Of a DNA stretch of 56,737 nt, positions 21,245 to 31,950 are shown piece by piece. Source of the stretch: Chlorokybus atmophyticus (taxonomy: Eukaryota; Streptophyta; Chlorokybophyceae; Chlorokybales; Chlorokybaceae); the NCBI GenBank assembly GCA_009103225.1, contig RHPI01001855.1, positions 1,308 to 58,044 of the forward strand. Reading direction: 5' to 3'. The notes beneath the pieces were generated by a model. It did no database searches, had not been told where the DNA came from, and was given only the letters and a program-made list of their open reading frames with translations. The position numbers were made by a program, and so were the translations under genes. Every line of letters begins with the position of its first letter. Within the stretch, counting starts at the first letter, position 1.

Positions 21245-24231
21245 TTACAGGGGACAGGGCGCAGCTTGCATGGCCTTGCAACGGGACATAATGGCACGTT
21301 CTAGTGTGCTGATGCTCGTGCATACGCCAACTCTGTTTAGCAGCCACATGAGCTGGCTGGATGTGCTCATTGCGTCTACGCAGTCCGCGATTGCAAGATG
21401 CATGCGGGAATAAGCATGCGAGTTGCGGGTGTATACAGCACTGCTGAGCAGGTACGCACAGCGCAAAAGCTTTGCGCGCTCCCATGCCTTAGGTTCCTCG
21501 ACTTGCTTGATCTTGACGCTGCACAATGCCTTGAACAGACGCTGCAGATCGGGGTGACTCTTGTCGAGCTCCTTGGTCTCGTCCAGGAAGCGCACGTCAG
21601 CACAAGTGCTCTTGTTCTGAAGACATCGTCTTGCCGCCTCCTGCTTCATCAGCCCCGTAAGGTAAGCCAACGTTTTGTCGCTGAGCTCGCCTTCGTCATG
21701 TGCTGACTGGTCCACACTGTTGGGTACCGACCCCAACATGCACACTGCAGGATCCACCCACGACGGCAAGATCAGCGTCCCATGACGTCGATGCCCAGTG
21801 ATCACCACAACCGCCTCTCCTAGCACGCGCTTGATTGTGCGCAGCAAGTTGTGCTGGTGCGTGAACTTAAACATTCTGGCCAGCTCGGTCAAACGTACTG
21901 GTATGCTGTTCCGCAGCAAATACCAAGCGACATACTTCACAGGCTCGTTCGGCTGATCCACACACTGTCCAGTAATTGCACGCATGGTCTCCTGGTGCTG
22001 TGCGAGCCGCTCCAACTGCTGGCGCCAGCTGGGCAATGATGTGTCGACGCCTTGCCCAAGAGCATCAACCACCTCTTGCAACTGCGTCACCTTTGCCTGC
22101 AGGGCATCGGCGTTATCCTGTGCCAACGCTGCCATGTGCTCCGCCTCCGCCAACCGCAGGACGGTGGCGTCGTGCACATTCACACGGTCATTCAAGTCCG
22201 CTTGCACACACTGCAACAACGGCAGTGTGTGAGGCAAATGTCACATGCGCAATGCAATGCCCTATATCATTCACCGCCAAAGTGTGACCCGCCTCTAACT
22301 GCGACTGCAGATCTTCATTGCAGCTGGATAGATCAAGCAACTGGCCTTGGCAGGCTCTCCAACGTCGTTCCCATTCGCTGCGCACACCCGCATGCAGGTC
22401 TTGCGCGTTACACCATCTCATGTGCTCAGCTTCCAGCTGCCGCATCACACTGTGCGCTTGTGCCTGGGCTGTACGCAACTGTCCTTGCAACTGACACACC
22501 TCCTCCTGCAGGCTACTCCGTTGTTGGTGTGAAGATTGCGTAGCAGTCTCCACATGGTCATCATCCAAACATTGGCGCTGCGCCATCCGAGACATCTCTG
22601 CTGCCATTACTTGCTGGCGGTCGCTGGCATTCTGCAGCTTATCATGAAGCTCTTCCGCTTGGAGCCGGAGTACCTGCAACTCCGCACGCGACTTCTTATC
22701 GTTCACCTCCAGGTCACGCCTTTGCTGAGCAGAGGTCTCTAGCAGAGTTGCCAGCTGTGATTGCAAACCATCCTTGGCAGACAATGCAGCCTGATAGTCG
22801 GAGGTTAGGCTTTGCACCATGTCTAACAGCTTTTGCCTGTCCGCTTCCCATGCAGCCATAACATCCTGAGAACATTGCGCTCTATCAACCCCATGCAGCT
22901 TACTATTTCATATCATGCGGTGGCATACACTGCTCAACAACAATGTTACACCACACGCGCATCAATCAACACAGACTGCTCACCAACATCAACCCCACAC
23001 ACCTGCATTGTATATAGGCCCTCGTCACCATGCTCAGTGCTGAAAGGCACAGCACCCCCGCTTTGCTCTTCTGCGCAGCGCATGGATGCATCAGTACCAC
23101 GAAGCTTGCCCAAACAATCAGCTGCAAACAGTCTCTCACACACACTGTCAAGAACATACACTCCTTACGCAGGCACACTCTCACACTGAGATGTCAAGTA
23201 GCACAGCAGATGATGCAACAGCCGCATTGAGTGCAAACCATACGGTCATTGAAGGTATTACAATAACCTATGCATCTCGCCTAAGGAATATAACTAACGG
23301 GGCGAACAAAAGGAGCGTTCGGACCTGCACTGGGCCAGAGTCCGGCATCCTTTGCTGCCTGCTGATTATTGCTGCCTCCGTTCCAGGCAGCTGGTCTACC
23401 TCCAAGCCCACCATTCTGGCTAGAGGGGTACTCAGGGGAGAGCATGCTTGGCTGCTGCTGGGAGTCATGGAAAGGGCGACCAGACAAGTGCCTATTATTG
23501 TGTTCAGAAGGCGTGACGCATGAGCGCATCAGGAGTTGCTGCCCAGCATTAGGATCAACATTCTCAATGTCCTGGCCACGCAAGGCCTGCACGAGAAACG
23601 AGGATGAGTTCATGTGCACGCATGCATCGCATATGCTGTGCGACAGCAACATCGATATTACTCACCAGGCCTGTTGGCCGGCCACTGAATGCATTATTTT
23701 CCACCCGAGCTCCTGGTGGCAAGAATGAAGGATGCATACCCTGCACGTACACCTCTATGTAAGTTGATCGATTACACTCAAGCCAAACACAGTTTGCACA
23801 TGCCCGGCAGCAAGCGGAGGATGTTCACTCACCGGTAACATCACCAAGTGTCGCCGGTCAGTGGCAACGCGCCAACAACGTCCAGAGGTCAGCGCTTGCA
23901 CATAAACTTCTCTGTCAGGTACACCAGAGATAGTGAGATCAGTGCGCAGACCCATAATAATAGCGGCCTGTTTACTACGTGTATTCCGGGCACTGTCAGA
24001 CTTCTGAACCCTGCGCTTCTTCTTTGCCTTCTCCGATGGTGTCGGAGAAGACCCCGTCTGTACAGCACCCCCAACTGGCACGACAGCCTGAGACTGCACA
24101 ACAGGCGTACCCGCCCCATTCTCCCCCACACCTGTCGCCTGACCACTACACCCATGAAGCAAAGGGCTTCCAAACCTCTCCGACCCCTCATGACCATCGT
24201 ACCCCTCGTCCTCCAGGGCATGATCACTCAT
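21245..24231 (-). CDS. Upstream exons: charged N-terminus, coiled coil and HTH-like region
   Basis: A chain of minus-strand exons joined by good splice signals. Start ATG at 24231; exon to 23833 ending at ACCG|GTGAGT; exon 23743-23669; exon from about 23586 to about 23300; exon from about 23151 to about 23011; exon from about 22863 to about 22281 (donor GGCG|GTGAATG); exon from about 22214 to 21245. The first exon has a basic KKKRR patch (nuclear localisation-like). The fifth and sixth carry long Gln/Glu/Leu-rich coiled coils. The region around residues 95-135 of the last exon (VKYVAWYLLRNSIPVRLTEL onward) resembles a helix-turn-helix of the TrpR/DnaA-C kind, at low confidence. The frame ends at a TAA that overlaps a possible donor (CCT|GTAAGC). 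Splicing there to the acceptor before 21127 would fuse this to the nuclease exon into one protein of roughly 1.7-1.8 thousand residues. Function unknown; probably DNA binding and multimerisation. Confidence 0.55.
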
Positions 24232-24580
24232 CTTCGCCGCCGTCGCGGCGCACGCCCCACCGCCCCTCCGCCCCACCACACAGACCACACCGACTGCAAT
24301 GCACGCCCCTCACAATGCTCACCATTTGAATTTTCGCCAACTGCACCATCCCGCCCAACCAGTGCAAACGGTTCCAACATGGCACGTCCGTCGTCGTCGA
24401 CGGTCACGGACCGGTCAGCTCTTCACTATGTCGATCGGGCCTGCGTCGCCGTCGACCGTCAGCGACCGAACACGCGAGACAACATCGACACAAGAAGTCC
24501 AATCACCCACAATCGACATCGACACAGCCAGAAACCACACGTCAAAAGGCGTGAAAACAGAGACCAAATGATGTAAAGAA
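24232..24580. promoter_or_regulatory. Right subterminal region / probable promoter of the nuclease gene
   Basis: About 350 bp between the start codon at 24231 and the right terminal repeat. It is rich in CGTCGAC / ATCGACA words, including the 13-bp motif at 24514-24526 that mirrors the left end. Position argues for promoter and transposase-binding functions. No TATA box was assigned. Confidence 0.4.
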
Positions 24581-24602
24581 AGCTGCTCGGGCTCTCCGAC
24601 TG
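24581..24602 (-). repeat. Right terminal inverted repeat
   Basis: Exact reverse complement of 14502-14523. The next four bases TTGT match the left flank, and the gypsy LTR begins at about 24608. Confidence 0.9.
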
Positions 24603-24607
24603 TTGTA

Positions 24608-25427
24608 GGAAGTGAGGGGCCGTCCACAGAAACCCTGTGGACCCACCCTCTATGGTATGGTAGTAAGGATAAGAGCTAAGAGAATAGAGGGTAAGAATCC
24701 CTCAAACACTTACCTAAATAATAAGCGTTTATGAAGTTCAAAGGATCAAAGGATCAAAGGACGCCGGTCGCGACCGGCAAAGTTCGGTCGAGGACCGACA
24801 AACGCGCGGAACTCGCGCGCATTACCGAATTCAGCCTTCTGATAGGCTGGGCGGTGTAAACAAGAATGGAGCCGCTGGATCAAAGTCCACAAGATCTGGA
24901 CCGTCCAACCCACATCCCCACGATCATAAGCAGCTCAAATTTATGCATTAAAATATGCAAAATGAGCACAACAACATGCACAGTGTCACTCACACGCGCA
25001 TGGAAATATACAAGCGAAACACTTGTCACAAAGCACTTGTATTAGCAGGGGTGCAACTTTAGCAACTGCTCGAAGCACGAAATGGAAATGAGACTGCATT
25101 TTATACTATGCCTATCACTGATCTTGAAAGGCTACATAGCTGTCCAATGCATGAAAGAAATAAAGTTAACTAGGAAACGTGCCTCTAAATGTAAATGCAA
25201 TTTTCAAATGCATGAAGGAGCAAATAAGGAAAAAGGTCCATATTCTTCCCCGTTAACTGGTGTGCTACGGGGTAAGACCCTACGCCTAGCCCTAGGGGCT
25301 AAGTCTCTAACGCTTCCAGTGGGGCGCGGCTTGATATAGAGGCTTTGAGGGGCCTACATAGGCAATAGGCCAGATATCTACAGTGTGGGGCCATTAACTT
25401 GGTTAGTCCACTAGTTAGGCACTCACA
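24608..25427 (-). repeat. Gypsy 3' LTR
   Basis: About 820 bp aligned end to end by eye with 32746-33605 plus 36756-36761. Shared landmarks are AGGAAGTGAGG, CCACCCTCTATGG, TTCAGCCTTCTGATAGGC and CCACTAGTTAGGCACTCACA. It lacks the two inverted duplications seen in the other LTR. Confidence 0.85.
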
Positions 25428-26413
25428 GTGTAGGGAAGTCCTCCCCTCTTAAACCAAGCTCACCTGAGCGGATAAAAGTGTACGGTCAAAAGTGACCACG
25501 AGGCGTCAAAGCAAGCTCCAAACCACGAGGGTTGGTAGCCGGACGCCACTTCAGAACCCAGTCTTTTTGGTCGCCAACTAACTGCTCGTTAGCTACTTGG
25601 TGTGCCGGTATCCCTGGTATAATGACAAGATAATTTGACTGAAACAATACTCTAACTGCGGACATGCCTCTTTGAAACCGAGTAGTTCTCGACGGAGGTC
25701 CGGCTTGAGGTCCCGAGCCATGAACAGCCCGAGTTGGGTTAGGGATTGCTCTCGGGTTCGATGGTTCCGGTTCGCGGCGTGGAAACCGGTACTGGATCGT
25801 CTCTCACGTGACGCCTGCTGCGAAGCAGTGGTGCGTCTGCAAGCCGCTCACACACGTCATCAACAAGAGCCGCTGCCTGGTTGTCAGTGGCAGTGGTGGT
25901 GACGGCGGCAGTCGGCTTGGCAGGCTGCTGCGTCGCCGGCTTGTCAGGCCTGTCAGTGGCGTGGCCTTTGGCGCGCCGAGCTGACTGTCGGCAGCGCCGA
26001 CGGCACTGCCGTGACGTCGTCAGCAGTGAAGACTATCATGGTAGTCATGGGCGGTGGCGGCGGTGATGAGGGAGCCGCGGCTGCCTGCCAACACATCGTC
26101 GCATGTGAATACGCATCTATAGGCATCACACATGTATGTAATAAAGCCACTAGCAACGCGAATAGCATCGCCTGGCTCAGATAAACATGCCATGTGCAAT
26201 AACTTGCATTGTGAATTTCCATAACACTAGTCCAAATGGTCTGAAATTTGGCACACCCACACTAAACAATATGTGTGACATAACTACCAAGTTTGAGCCA
26301 AAACGAACAAGCATGCAATGCACACAAATGTGTCCAATTTGTGCATGTTAACAGGACTTGCAGAAAAATGCAGAAAAACGGTGCATGTGCACCTACAAAA
26401 CACACTCAAACAC
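25428..26413. other. 3' internal region of the gypsy element, no gene
   Basis: Sequence between the accessory ORF and the 3' LTR. A purine-rich tract on the minus strand (rc of about 25439-25455, AAGAGGGGAGGACTTCC) lies about 15 bp upstream of the LTR and may be the polypurine tract. Open frames here (25672-26222, both strands) have no recognisable domains. Confidence 0.5.
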
Positions 26414-27174
26414 TCAACCACACACCCTAGAAGGGGTGGCTTCATGTTGAGAGTCTAGAGGGGAGTTCACGGTGATGATATTCACCATTTCCTCTTCCTC
26501 TTTAGCCGATTCGGGTGTCGGCGACGAGGGCGCCGAGTCGGTGAGGCCATAGTCTACCTCGTCCTCGGAGAGCTCTTTAGCCTTCCCTTTGGCCTTGGAT
26601 GCCGTGTCTTTGTCCGTGGTGTTGTTCACCACCTTGACATGAACACATGTGCATAAGTGTCTTCCTATAAGGTGACGATCGTGAAAGAACACACGTGGAC
26701 GTAAGCGTGCGAACACGAATAGGGGCTCGCGCTTGCGCTTGCGCGTGCATTTGCTACGTTTGCCCCTTGGTGCTCATCTATCACAAGGTCGTACCTCCAT
26801 AAGAGCGCGAGTGGTGTCATCGCACTCGGGGTCGGAATCATCAAAGTGGCGACGGCGCTTACGTCGAGGCGGGGTGGAGGTAGGGCTCGCCGCTACCTTC
26901 TTCCCTTTATCGCCTCCTTTGTACACGAAGGGTGGCGGGTGAGGCACCTTCGGGTTTCTCAGGCTCGTCGGCGCGGTCAGGAACCATGCCGCCGGGGTGA
27001 AACTTGGCCGCATGCTTTCCGCCACTTGTTCACATGCTTCACGCGGGAAACCATGTTGGCTTCGCCGCGCACGCGATGCCCGGATGGGTAATGGCGTGGT
27101 ATCTTGTCCCACAAGTTGTCGGGAAGGTCACTTGGGTACTCACGCACGTCCAAGAAAAAGCGTGCACGAGGCAT
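26414..27174 (-). pseudogene. Accessory third ORF of the gypsy element, spliced and frameshifted
   Basis: Downstream of integrase on the coding strand. The start at 27174 gives MPRARFFLDV and runs through WDKIPRHYPSGHRV. A frame change near 27060 is needed to continue into a longer frame ending near 26795, which includes a basic PPRRKRRRHF patch followed by DDSDPECDD. A donor at 26795|26794 (GAG|GTAC) and an acceptor before 26632 join in phase to a Ser/Glu-rich acidic exon (26632-26414, ELSEDEVDYGL). No family is recognised. It resembles a small nuclear or chromatin-directed accessory protein rather than an envelope, since no signal peptide or membrane segment is seen. Confidence 0.5.
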
Positions 27175-27811
27175 TGTGACCTATGCATACACACGCGCGT
27201 GTTAGAATAAATGTGCACAATGTGCCTATGGCCCCAAATGCATGAAATGCTTCATGCTCACATTATCAAACTTGAATGCAACACTTGGCATGCATTATGG
27301 ATGAGCCATGGCAGATACACACTAAATCTCGGAGCTTACCTCGGCTCCAACAAGTAGAGCAACTACGTCAAAGTTACCGCACAGTCATTTCCCTGACGGT
27401 GAGCACGCTGGCGCCTATCTATATGCCAGAGGCGTAACTCTCAAAATATCTTTGACTGTGTGCGGTCACAGTTAGATACATAGCCAATTCGGCCATAAAA
27501 TTGTTTCCAACCTAGTTAAGGGCACGTTGGTCAGCGGTTTGCGGCCGCGTTGACCCATGTTGTTGACTGACAGCGCGTCAGTCGGCCGCGGGCGGCGTGG
27601 CGCGTTCTGATTGGCCGGCCGCCGATCACATGGCTATAAAATTGCCACGCTAGCAGTTTAATTGTTGGTTTGTGATGACCAGCAATTGAAAAACTCACAA
27701 CATGACCCGATTTGGGCCAAAGTTGAGCGCGTTACTTCAACCCGGCTGCTCCACGCCTAAGTTGAGGGCCCATAAGGACCACAATACCCCTTCTGAGGTA
27801 AATAAATTAAA
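27175..27811. other. Gap between integrase and accessory ORF
   Basis: No coding signal. It probably holds the promoter or leader of the accessory ORF. A TATAAAA lies at about 27633-27639 on the plus strand, without an associated gene. Confidence 0.45.
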
Positions 27812-29004
27812 TTAGTTAATTTCATCACCCCTCACAAAATAAGGGGCAAGCCTGTTGACATGCACCGTTCTGTAGGTGCCGGTGTCAAGATGCCTGATTA
27901 CCACTTGAGTTCTTTCTCTGTTGCAAATGCGTTTGATCTCGTAATTTACGAGCCATTTTGCGGTGCTGTTATTTGTGCGCGGGGAAATGCGTAACTTCAC
28001 ACATTGCTTCCTTTTCAACCAAGACGCATTGCGAGGGTTGATGGGAGTTTTGCGAGATAAAAATTTAGAAGATTGCTTTGCCTGAGCTTCAACAATATTC
28101 TCTGCCGCATGTTCATGCAATTTTTTTGTAATGCCTGTCCATTTTTAATGAACCATTCAAAGTTTAAATCTTCCAAGTTCATGGCTTGAAAATTGTTTCC
28201 CTCAATTGCACTGTCGATAGGGAGTCGTGGTTCACAATTGTACAGCATGTGAAAGGGTGAGATTATCGTGCTGCGCTGGCGCATCGCGCGATATCCCAAC
28301 ATTGCAAAAGGCAACATATCATCCCACCTGTCCATGTACGTCTGTGCGTACTTGGCAATTGCAGATTTGATGGTTTGATTGAATCTCTCAACCAACCTAT
28401 TGGTTTGAGGGTGGTATGAAGCAGATTTATAATGTGCAATCTGCAATCTGTCCAAATCGTCGAGCAACTGCTGTTGCATAAACTCCTCTCCCTGATCACT
28501 TTGCAAGATCTTGGGAAGGCCATGTCGGCCAATAATGTCCTCCATGATGAAGGAATAGACACTTCTTGCCTCTTTGTTTGGCAAGGCGAGCCTCAGCCCA
28601 CTTGGTCAGGTGATCAATGGCAGTGATCACGTATGTGTTGCCACGGAGGTTTGGTAGCTGAATCGGCCCTATAAGGTCAGTGCTTACTCTCTCAAATGCT
28701 ATTGCACTCACTTTGATTGGCTTGAGTGGTGCAGGTTCACGCACTTTGGAGCGTTAGCTTGGCATTCTGTGCATGTTTTCACATACTTTTTGACCGCCTC
28801 CTCCATTTTGTACCAAAAGCATCGCTTTCTCAGCCATTCGCACACCACTGTGGCGGAACGATGGCCTAAGTTATCATGCGCATCCGCAATGAACTTAGCA
28901 CGGGTCCAATGCGGAGGGATCAATCTGTCCTTCTCATCTGTAGAGGTTGACTTCAGCCACAAACCTTGTTCATATACAAAGTAGCGTTTGGCTCTGCTGA
29001 TCAC
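27812..29004 (-). pseudogene. Gypsy integrase (frameshifted)
   Basis: Three overlapping frames give one integrase. 29004-28708 has the HHCC zinc-binding part (HDNLGH ... CTEC). 28744-28496 has the first catalytic Asp (VSTDLIGPI). 28584-28015 has the second Asp (SDQGEEF) and the Glu (ERFNQ) of the DDE triad. 28120-27812 gives the C-terminal domain (VVIRHLDTGTYRTVHVNRL). At least two or three frameshifts separate the pieces, so it is inactive. No chromodomain follows, unlike the chromovirus fragment at 37091-38003. Confidence 0.85.
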
Positions 29005-29032
29005 CTTTCCTCTGATACCTCGGGGCTTTCAG

Positions 29033-29401
29033 TTAATGCATCTTCCCCTTTGTGAGGTAAACAATCACTTGTGCATCATCAAGCACATCTTTGAACTTGA
29101 TGGTGGACTTGTGTGGGCAATTTCTAGTCTCATGCTGATTGCGTATGTAGCAATACGAGCACCGTAATTTCTTGCGAGGTGGAGATGACTCTCCCTCGGG
29201 TGTCAGAGCTTCTTCTGAAGCTATCTCACTTGGAGTTGCGGAAAGTTTCTCAACTTCATTACTCAAATTAGAGTATGAGTCTGAGCTATCAGTGAGCTCC
29301 TCCCTTGTGAGACCGAAGCTCACCTGAGCTTCAACTGCCCCCACGGTGAGTACCATTGTCACTGGCATCAGTGGCGGTATTTTCGGGTCTGAGACAGGCA
29401 T
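29033..29401 (-). pseudogene. Spacer with extra zinc knuckle between RNase H and integrase
   Basis: 123 codons in a frame shifted relative to the RT/RNase H part. They continue the linker (MPVSDPKIPP), then an acidic Ser-rich stretch, then CSYCYIRNQHETRNC, a CX2CX5HX4C zinc-knuckle-like motif, followed by FKDVLDDAQVIVYL. This element already has a CCHC in its gag region, and a second one between RNase H and integrase is unusual. Confidence 0.6.
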
Positions 29402-29406
29402 GCGGC

Positions 29407-30588
29407 TTAGTGCATCCGCATTGCCATTCTTTTCATCGGAGGACAGTACTGAACGTCAAAGTCATATTGCTGCAATTCCAAAGCCCATCGGGCAAGCCGA
29501 CCTGTGAAATCCTTTGTGGTCATCAACCACTTCAGAGAGTGATGGTCTGTGAGTACAGTGAACTTGTTGCCATGTAAGTACACTCTCCACATTGAGACAC
29601 CCCATACAATGGCCAAGCACTCCTTTTCGAAGACACTGTAGTTTTCCACTGCGGAGTTGAGCGATCTGCTTGCATACGCAATGACTTGTTCTTTGCCATC
29701 ATCTGTGTAATGTGCTAGTACCGCACCAAGTGCAAAGTCTGAGGCATCAGTCATCAAGAGAAATGGTTTGTGTGGGTTAGGTCTGACCAACACAGGCGCT
29801 GTGGTGAGGCTTAGCTTGAGCGCATCAAATGCTTGCTGTTGTTCTGGCCCCCACTTAAAGTCTAACCCCTTTTTGGTGAGGTCATGCAATGATTGCGCAA
29901 TTTGTGGAAAGTTGGGAACGAACCGTCTGTAATATGAGGCCAACCCGAGAAAAGACCTGACTTGTGTCACACTCTCAGGTGCGGACCAATTGCGCACAGC
30001 TTCAACCTTTTCAAGTTGAGGTAGTGTGCCTGCCATAAACACATGGTGGCCTAAGTGCTTAACTTCTGTCATTGCAAATAAGCACTTTTGTGCATTCAAC
30101 TTGATGAGTGCCTTTTGTAATACAGCAAACACTTTTTCCAAGTGTTCGAGATGCTCTTCATAAGTGTTTAAGAAGATGAGTATATCATCCAAGTACACGG
30201 TGATAAAATCACCGATGTAGTCCTTGAGCACTTCATTCATCAAGCATTGAAATGTTGCCGGGGCATAGGTTAACCCGAATGGCATACACACACACTTCCA
30301 CTCGTACAAGCCATCATGTGTGGCAAATGCAGTCTTTTCTTTGTCACTTTCATTGACAAGTACTTGCCAATATCCTTGCAAAGCATCCAAGCTTGAAAAG
30401 AACTTGGCATTGCCCACTTTTTCCAACACATCATCATAGCGCGGAAGTGGGTACACGTCTTTCCTTGACACAGCGTTTAGCTTGCGATAGTCAATACAGA
30501 AGCGTATACTTCCATCCGACTTTGGCACCATCACCACTGATGAGGCCCACGGACTATTGGAAGGGCGAATGATGTTTGCATTGAGCAT
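29407..30588 (-). pseudogene. Gypsy reverse transcriptase and RNase H
   Basis: 393 codons. RT motifs are SSVVMVPKSDGSIRFCIDYR, FFSSLDALQGYWQ and the active site YLDDIL. RNase H motifs are MTDASDFALGAVL, FEKECLAIVW and TDHHSLKWL. The 5' end is cut off by the inverted duplication at 30593-30647, which supplies an in-frame stop upstream. The 3' end runs out of frame at about 29420, where the normal NADALSR linker is found in another frame. Each individual motif looks intact. Confidence 0.9.
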
Positions 30589-30592
30589 TTTC

Positions 30593-30647
30593 TCAACTTC
30601 TTCGTTGACCTGCTTGCGTTTCGCAAGCAGGTCAACGAAGAAGTTGA
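30593..30647. repeat. 26-bp inverted duplication with 3-bp loop inside pol
   Basis: Arms 30593-30618 and 30622-30647 are perfect reverse complements around TTT. The left arm encodes normal pol (KQVNEEVE). The right arm is its reverse complement and introduces a stop just after the QRPYRLS motif. This marks it as a secondary insertion into formerly coding sequence. Confidence 0.92.
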
Positions 30648-31288
30648 AAAAATTCTATCAACGACAACCGGTAAGGTCTCTGTTTGATAGGCTTTGCATC
30701 ACTTGTGTCAATGGCATGCTTGACCAAAGGTGTGTGAGAGAGAGGATCCCACTTTTTTGCAAAGTTGTCTGTGTTGGATTTCAACAGTACCATCAACCGT
30801 TGTTGTTCATCAGATGTCAATGTGTTTGACACTTTGAATTGTGTGTGTGCAATATCACAAGACTTATGTGCGCGTTGTTCGCGCGAAGTTGCAGCCACCG
30901 AACAAGTTAATGCAGGCTCGTACATGAAGTGTAAGTCTACTTCAACACTCCTGCCATGTGGCTTACATGCAAATGGCATTTGTTGGGTCGAATAATCCAA
31001 CTTCGCACCGGCTTTATGTAGCCAGTTTGTACCAATCAACAGATTGTAGTCCAATAATGGACTTATTTCTATGTCCACTGCTCGTGTCACATTGCCAATT
31101 GTGATGTTATGCTGTGGTAACGTGCCGGGGAAGGAACATTCCTGTCCGTTGGCTACGCGCATAGTGCGCGTTGTGGCTTGCATTGTTTTGTCAAGCCCCA
31201 AGCTTGGGAGCAGTCGCAATGCCCATTACGGTGCATGCTGCACCAAAGTCTACGACAGCTTCCAACTCATGGCCACTGACGTGAACCA
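30632..31288 (-). pseudogene. Gypsy aspartic protease and pol linker
   Basis: The protease active site reads VDFGAA (about 31235-31253), with Phe where Thr or Ser is expected in D-T/S-G. A one-base frame change follows near a GGGG run at about 31193. The main frame (31219-30632) then carries IEISPLLDYNLLIGTNWL, the conserved second half of gypsy proteases, and ends in HAIDTSDAKPIKQRPYRLS before running into the inverted duplication. It is inactive because of the frameshift, and probably also the active-site change. Confidence 0.75.
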
Positions 31289-31950
31289 TTGCTATATATA
31301 ATATATATATTTTTGTAGCGCACAGCCATGGTGGCAATGAGGCTGGGAAACTCTATGGTTTTGATACCATCAGTTTCATTGGCCAACCCATGCAAGTAAT
31401 TAAGCAATTGTTGCCAATACTCAGGGCTAACCTTGAGCAATTGCTTGATTGAGATTTTAGCTGTCATGTTGTCCAATTGTTCGATCACATTATGCTTACC
31501 ACCTTTAGGTACTTGTACATTTGGTAAATCTGTAACGTCAACTTGTGACACACTTGCTCTCACCTCAGCTTTGGGAGGTATAAAGACCTTCCCACTTGAG
31601 GTAGAACTTGTGATTGCAAAGGCATTGTCCTCAGTGACCAAGTCTTGCAAACTTACTGTCTGCACTTGCCGCTGTGAGGAACTGTTGTGCACTTGCTTAC
31701 GCAAATCATCCCTCTCTTTAATGAAGCATCCTCCTGCAATGTGACCCGGGTTGTCACAATATGTGCAGTGCAGGTTGCTTCTGTTAAAGTTTTTCTTAGC
31801 ACCATTGTAGCTTGACTCAGGTTTGTCACCGCTTTTGTACTCGGAGTACTTGGTTTGCTTCACCATTTGGGTGTGAGAGTTCACTATTTGCTTAAGCTTT
31901 TGAGTAAGATTATCAACCTTTTTCTCAAGTGCATTGTACGCCGGGGTCAC
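31267..31950 (-). pseudogene. Gypsy gag C-terminus with CCHC zinc knuckle
   Basis: 227 codons with a coiled region (ALEKKVDNLTQKLKQ), the zinc knuckle CTYCDNPGHIAGGC (CX2CX4HX4C), and a linker leading towards protease. It is separated from the capsid-like part (32553-32062) by a short frame-broken interval. Confidence 0.8.

Larger units (their letters stand above)
14502..24602 (-). mobile_element. 10.1-kb TIR element carrying a DNA methyltransferase and an XPG-like nuclease
   Basis: The ends are perfect 22-bp inverted repeats (14502-14523 and 24581-24602, starting CAGTCGGAGAGC), with a looser inverted match inside (TTACATCA at about 14540-14547 against about 24568-24575). The flanks carry a possible 4-bp target duplication TTGT (14498-14501 and 24603-24606). 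A 13-bp word TGTGTCGATGTCG occurs near the left end (14603-14615) and inverted near the right end (24514-24526), with variants at about 14571, 14682 and 24483, like subterminal transposase-binding sites. All recognisable genes lie on the minus strand: a large multi-exon gene ending in a FEN1/XPG-like nuclease with a CXC domain, then a Tudor-like plus cytosine-5 methyltransferase gene. I recognise no classical DDE transposase by name. The right end abuts a gypsy LTR, so the right target duplication rests on only four bases. Confidence 0.75.

Noticed and set aside
21245-22214. True DnaA-C domain
   Set aside because: The helix-turn-helix resemblance is short and lacks the diagnostic DnaA signature, so it is noted only as HTH-like.
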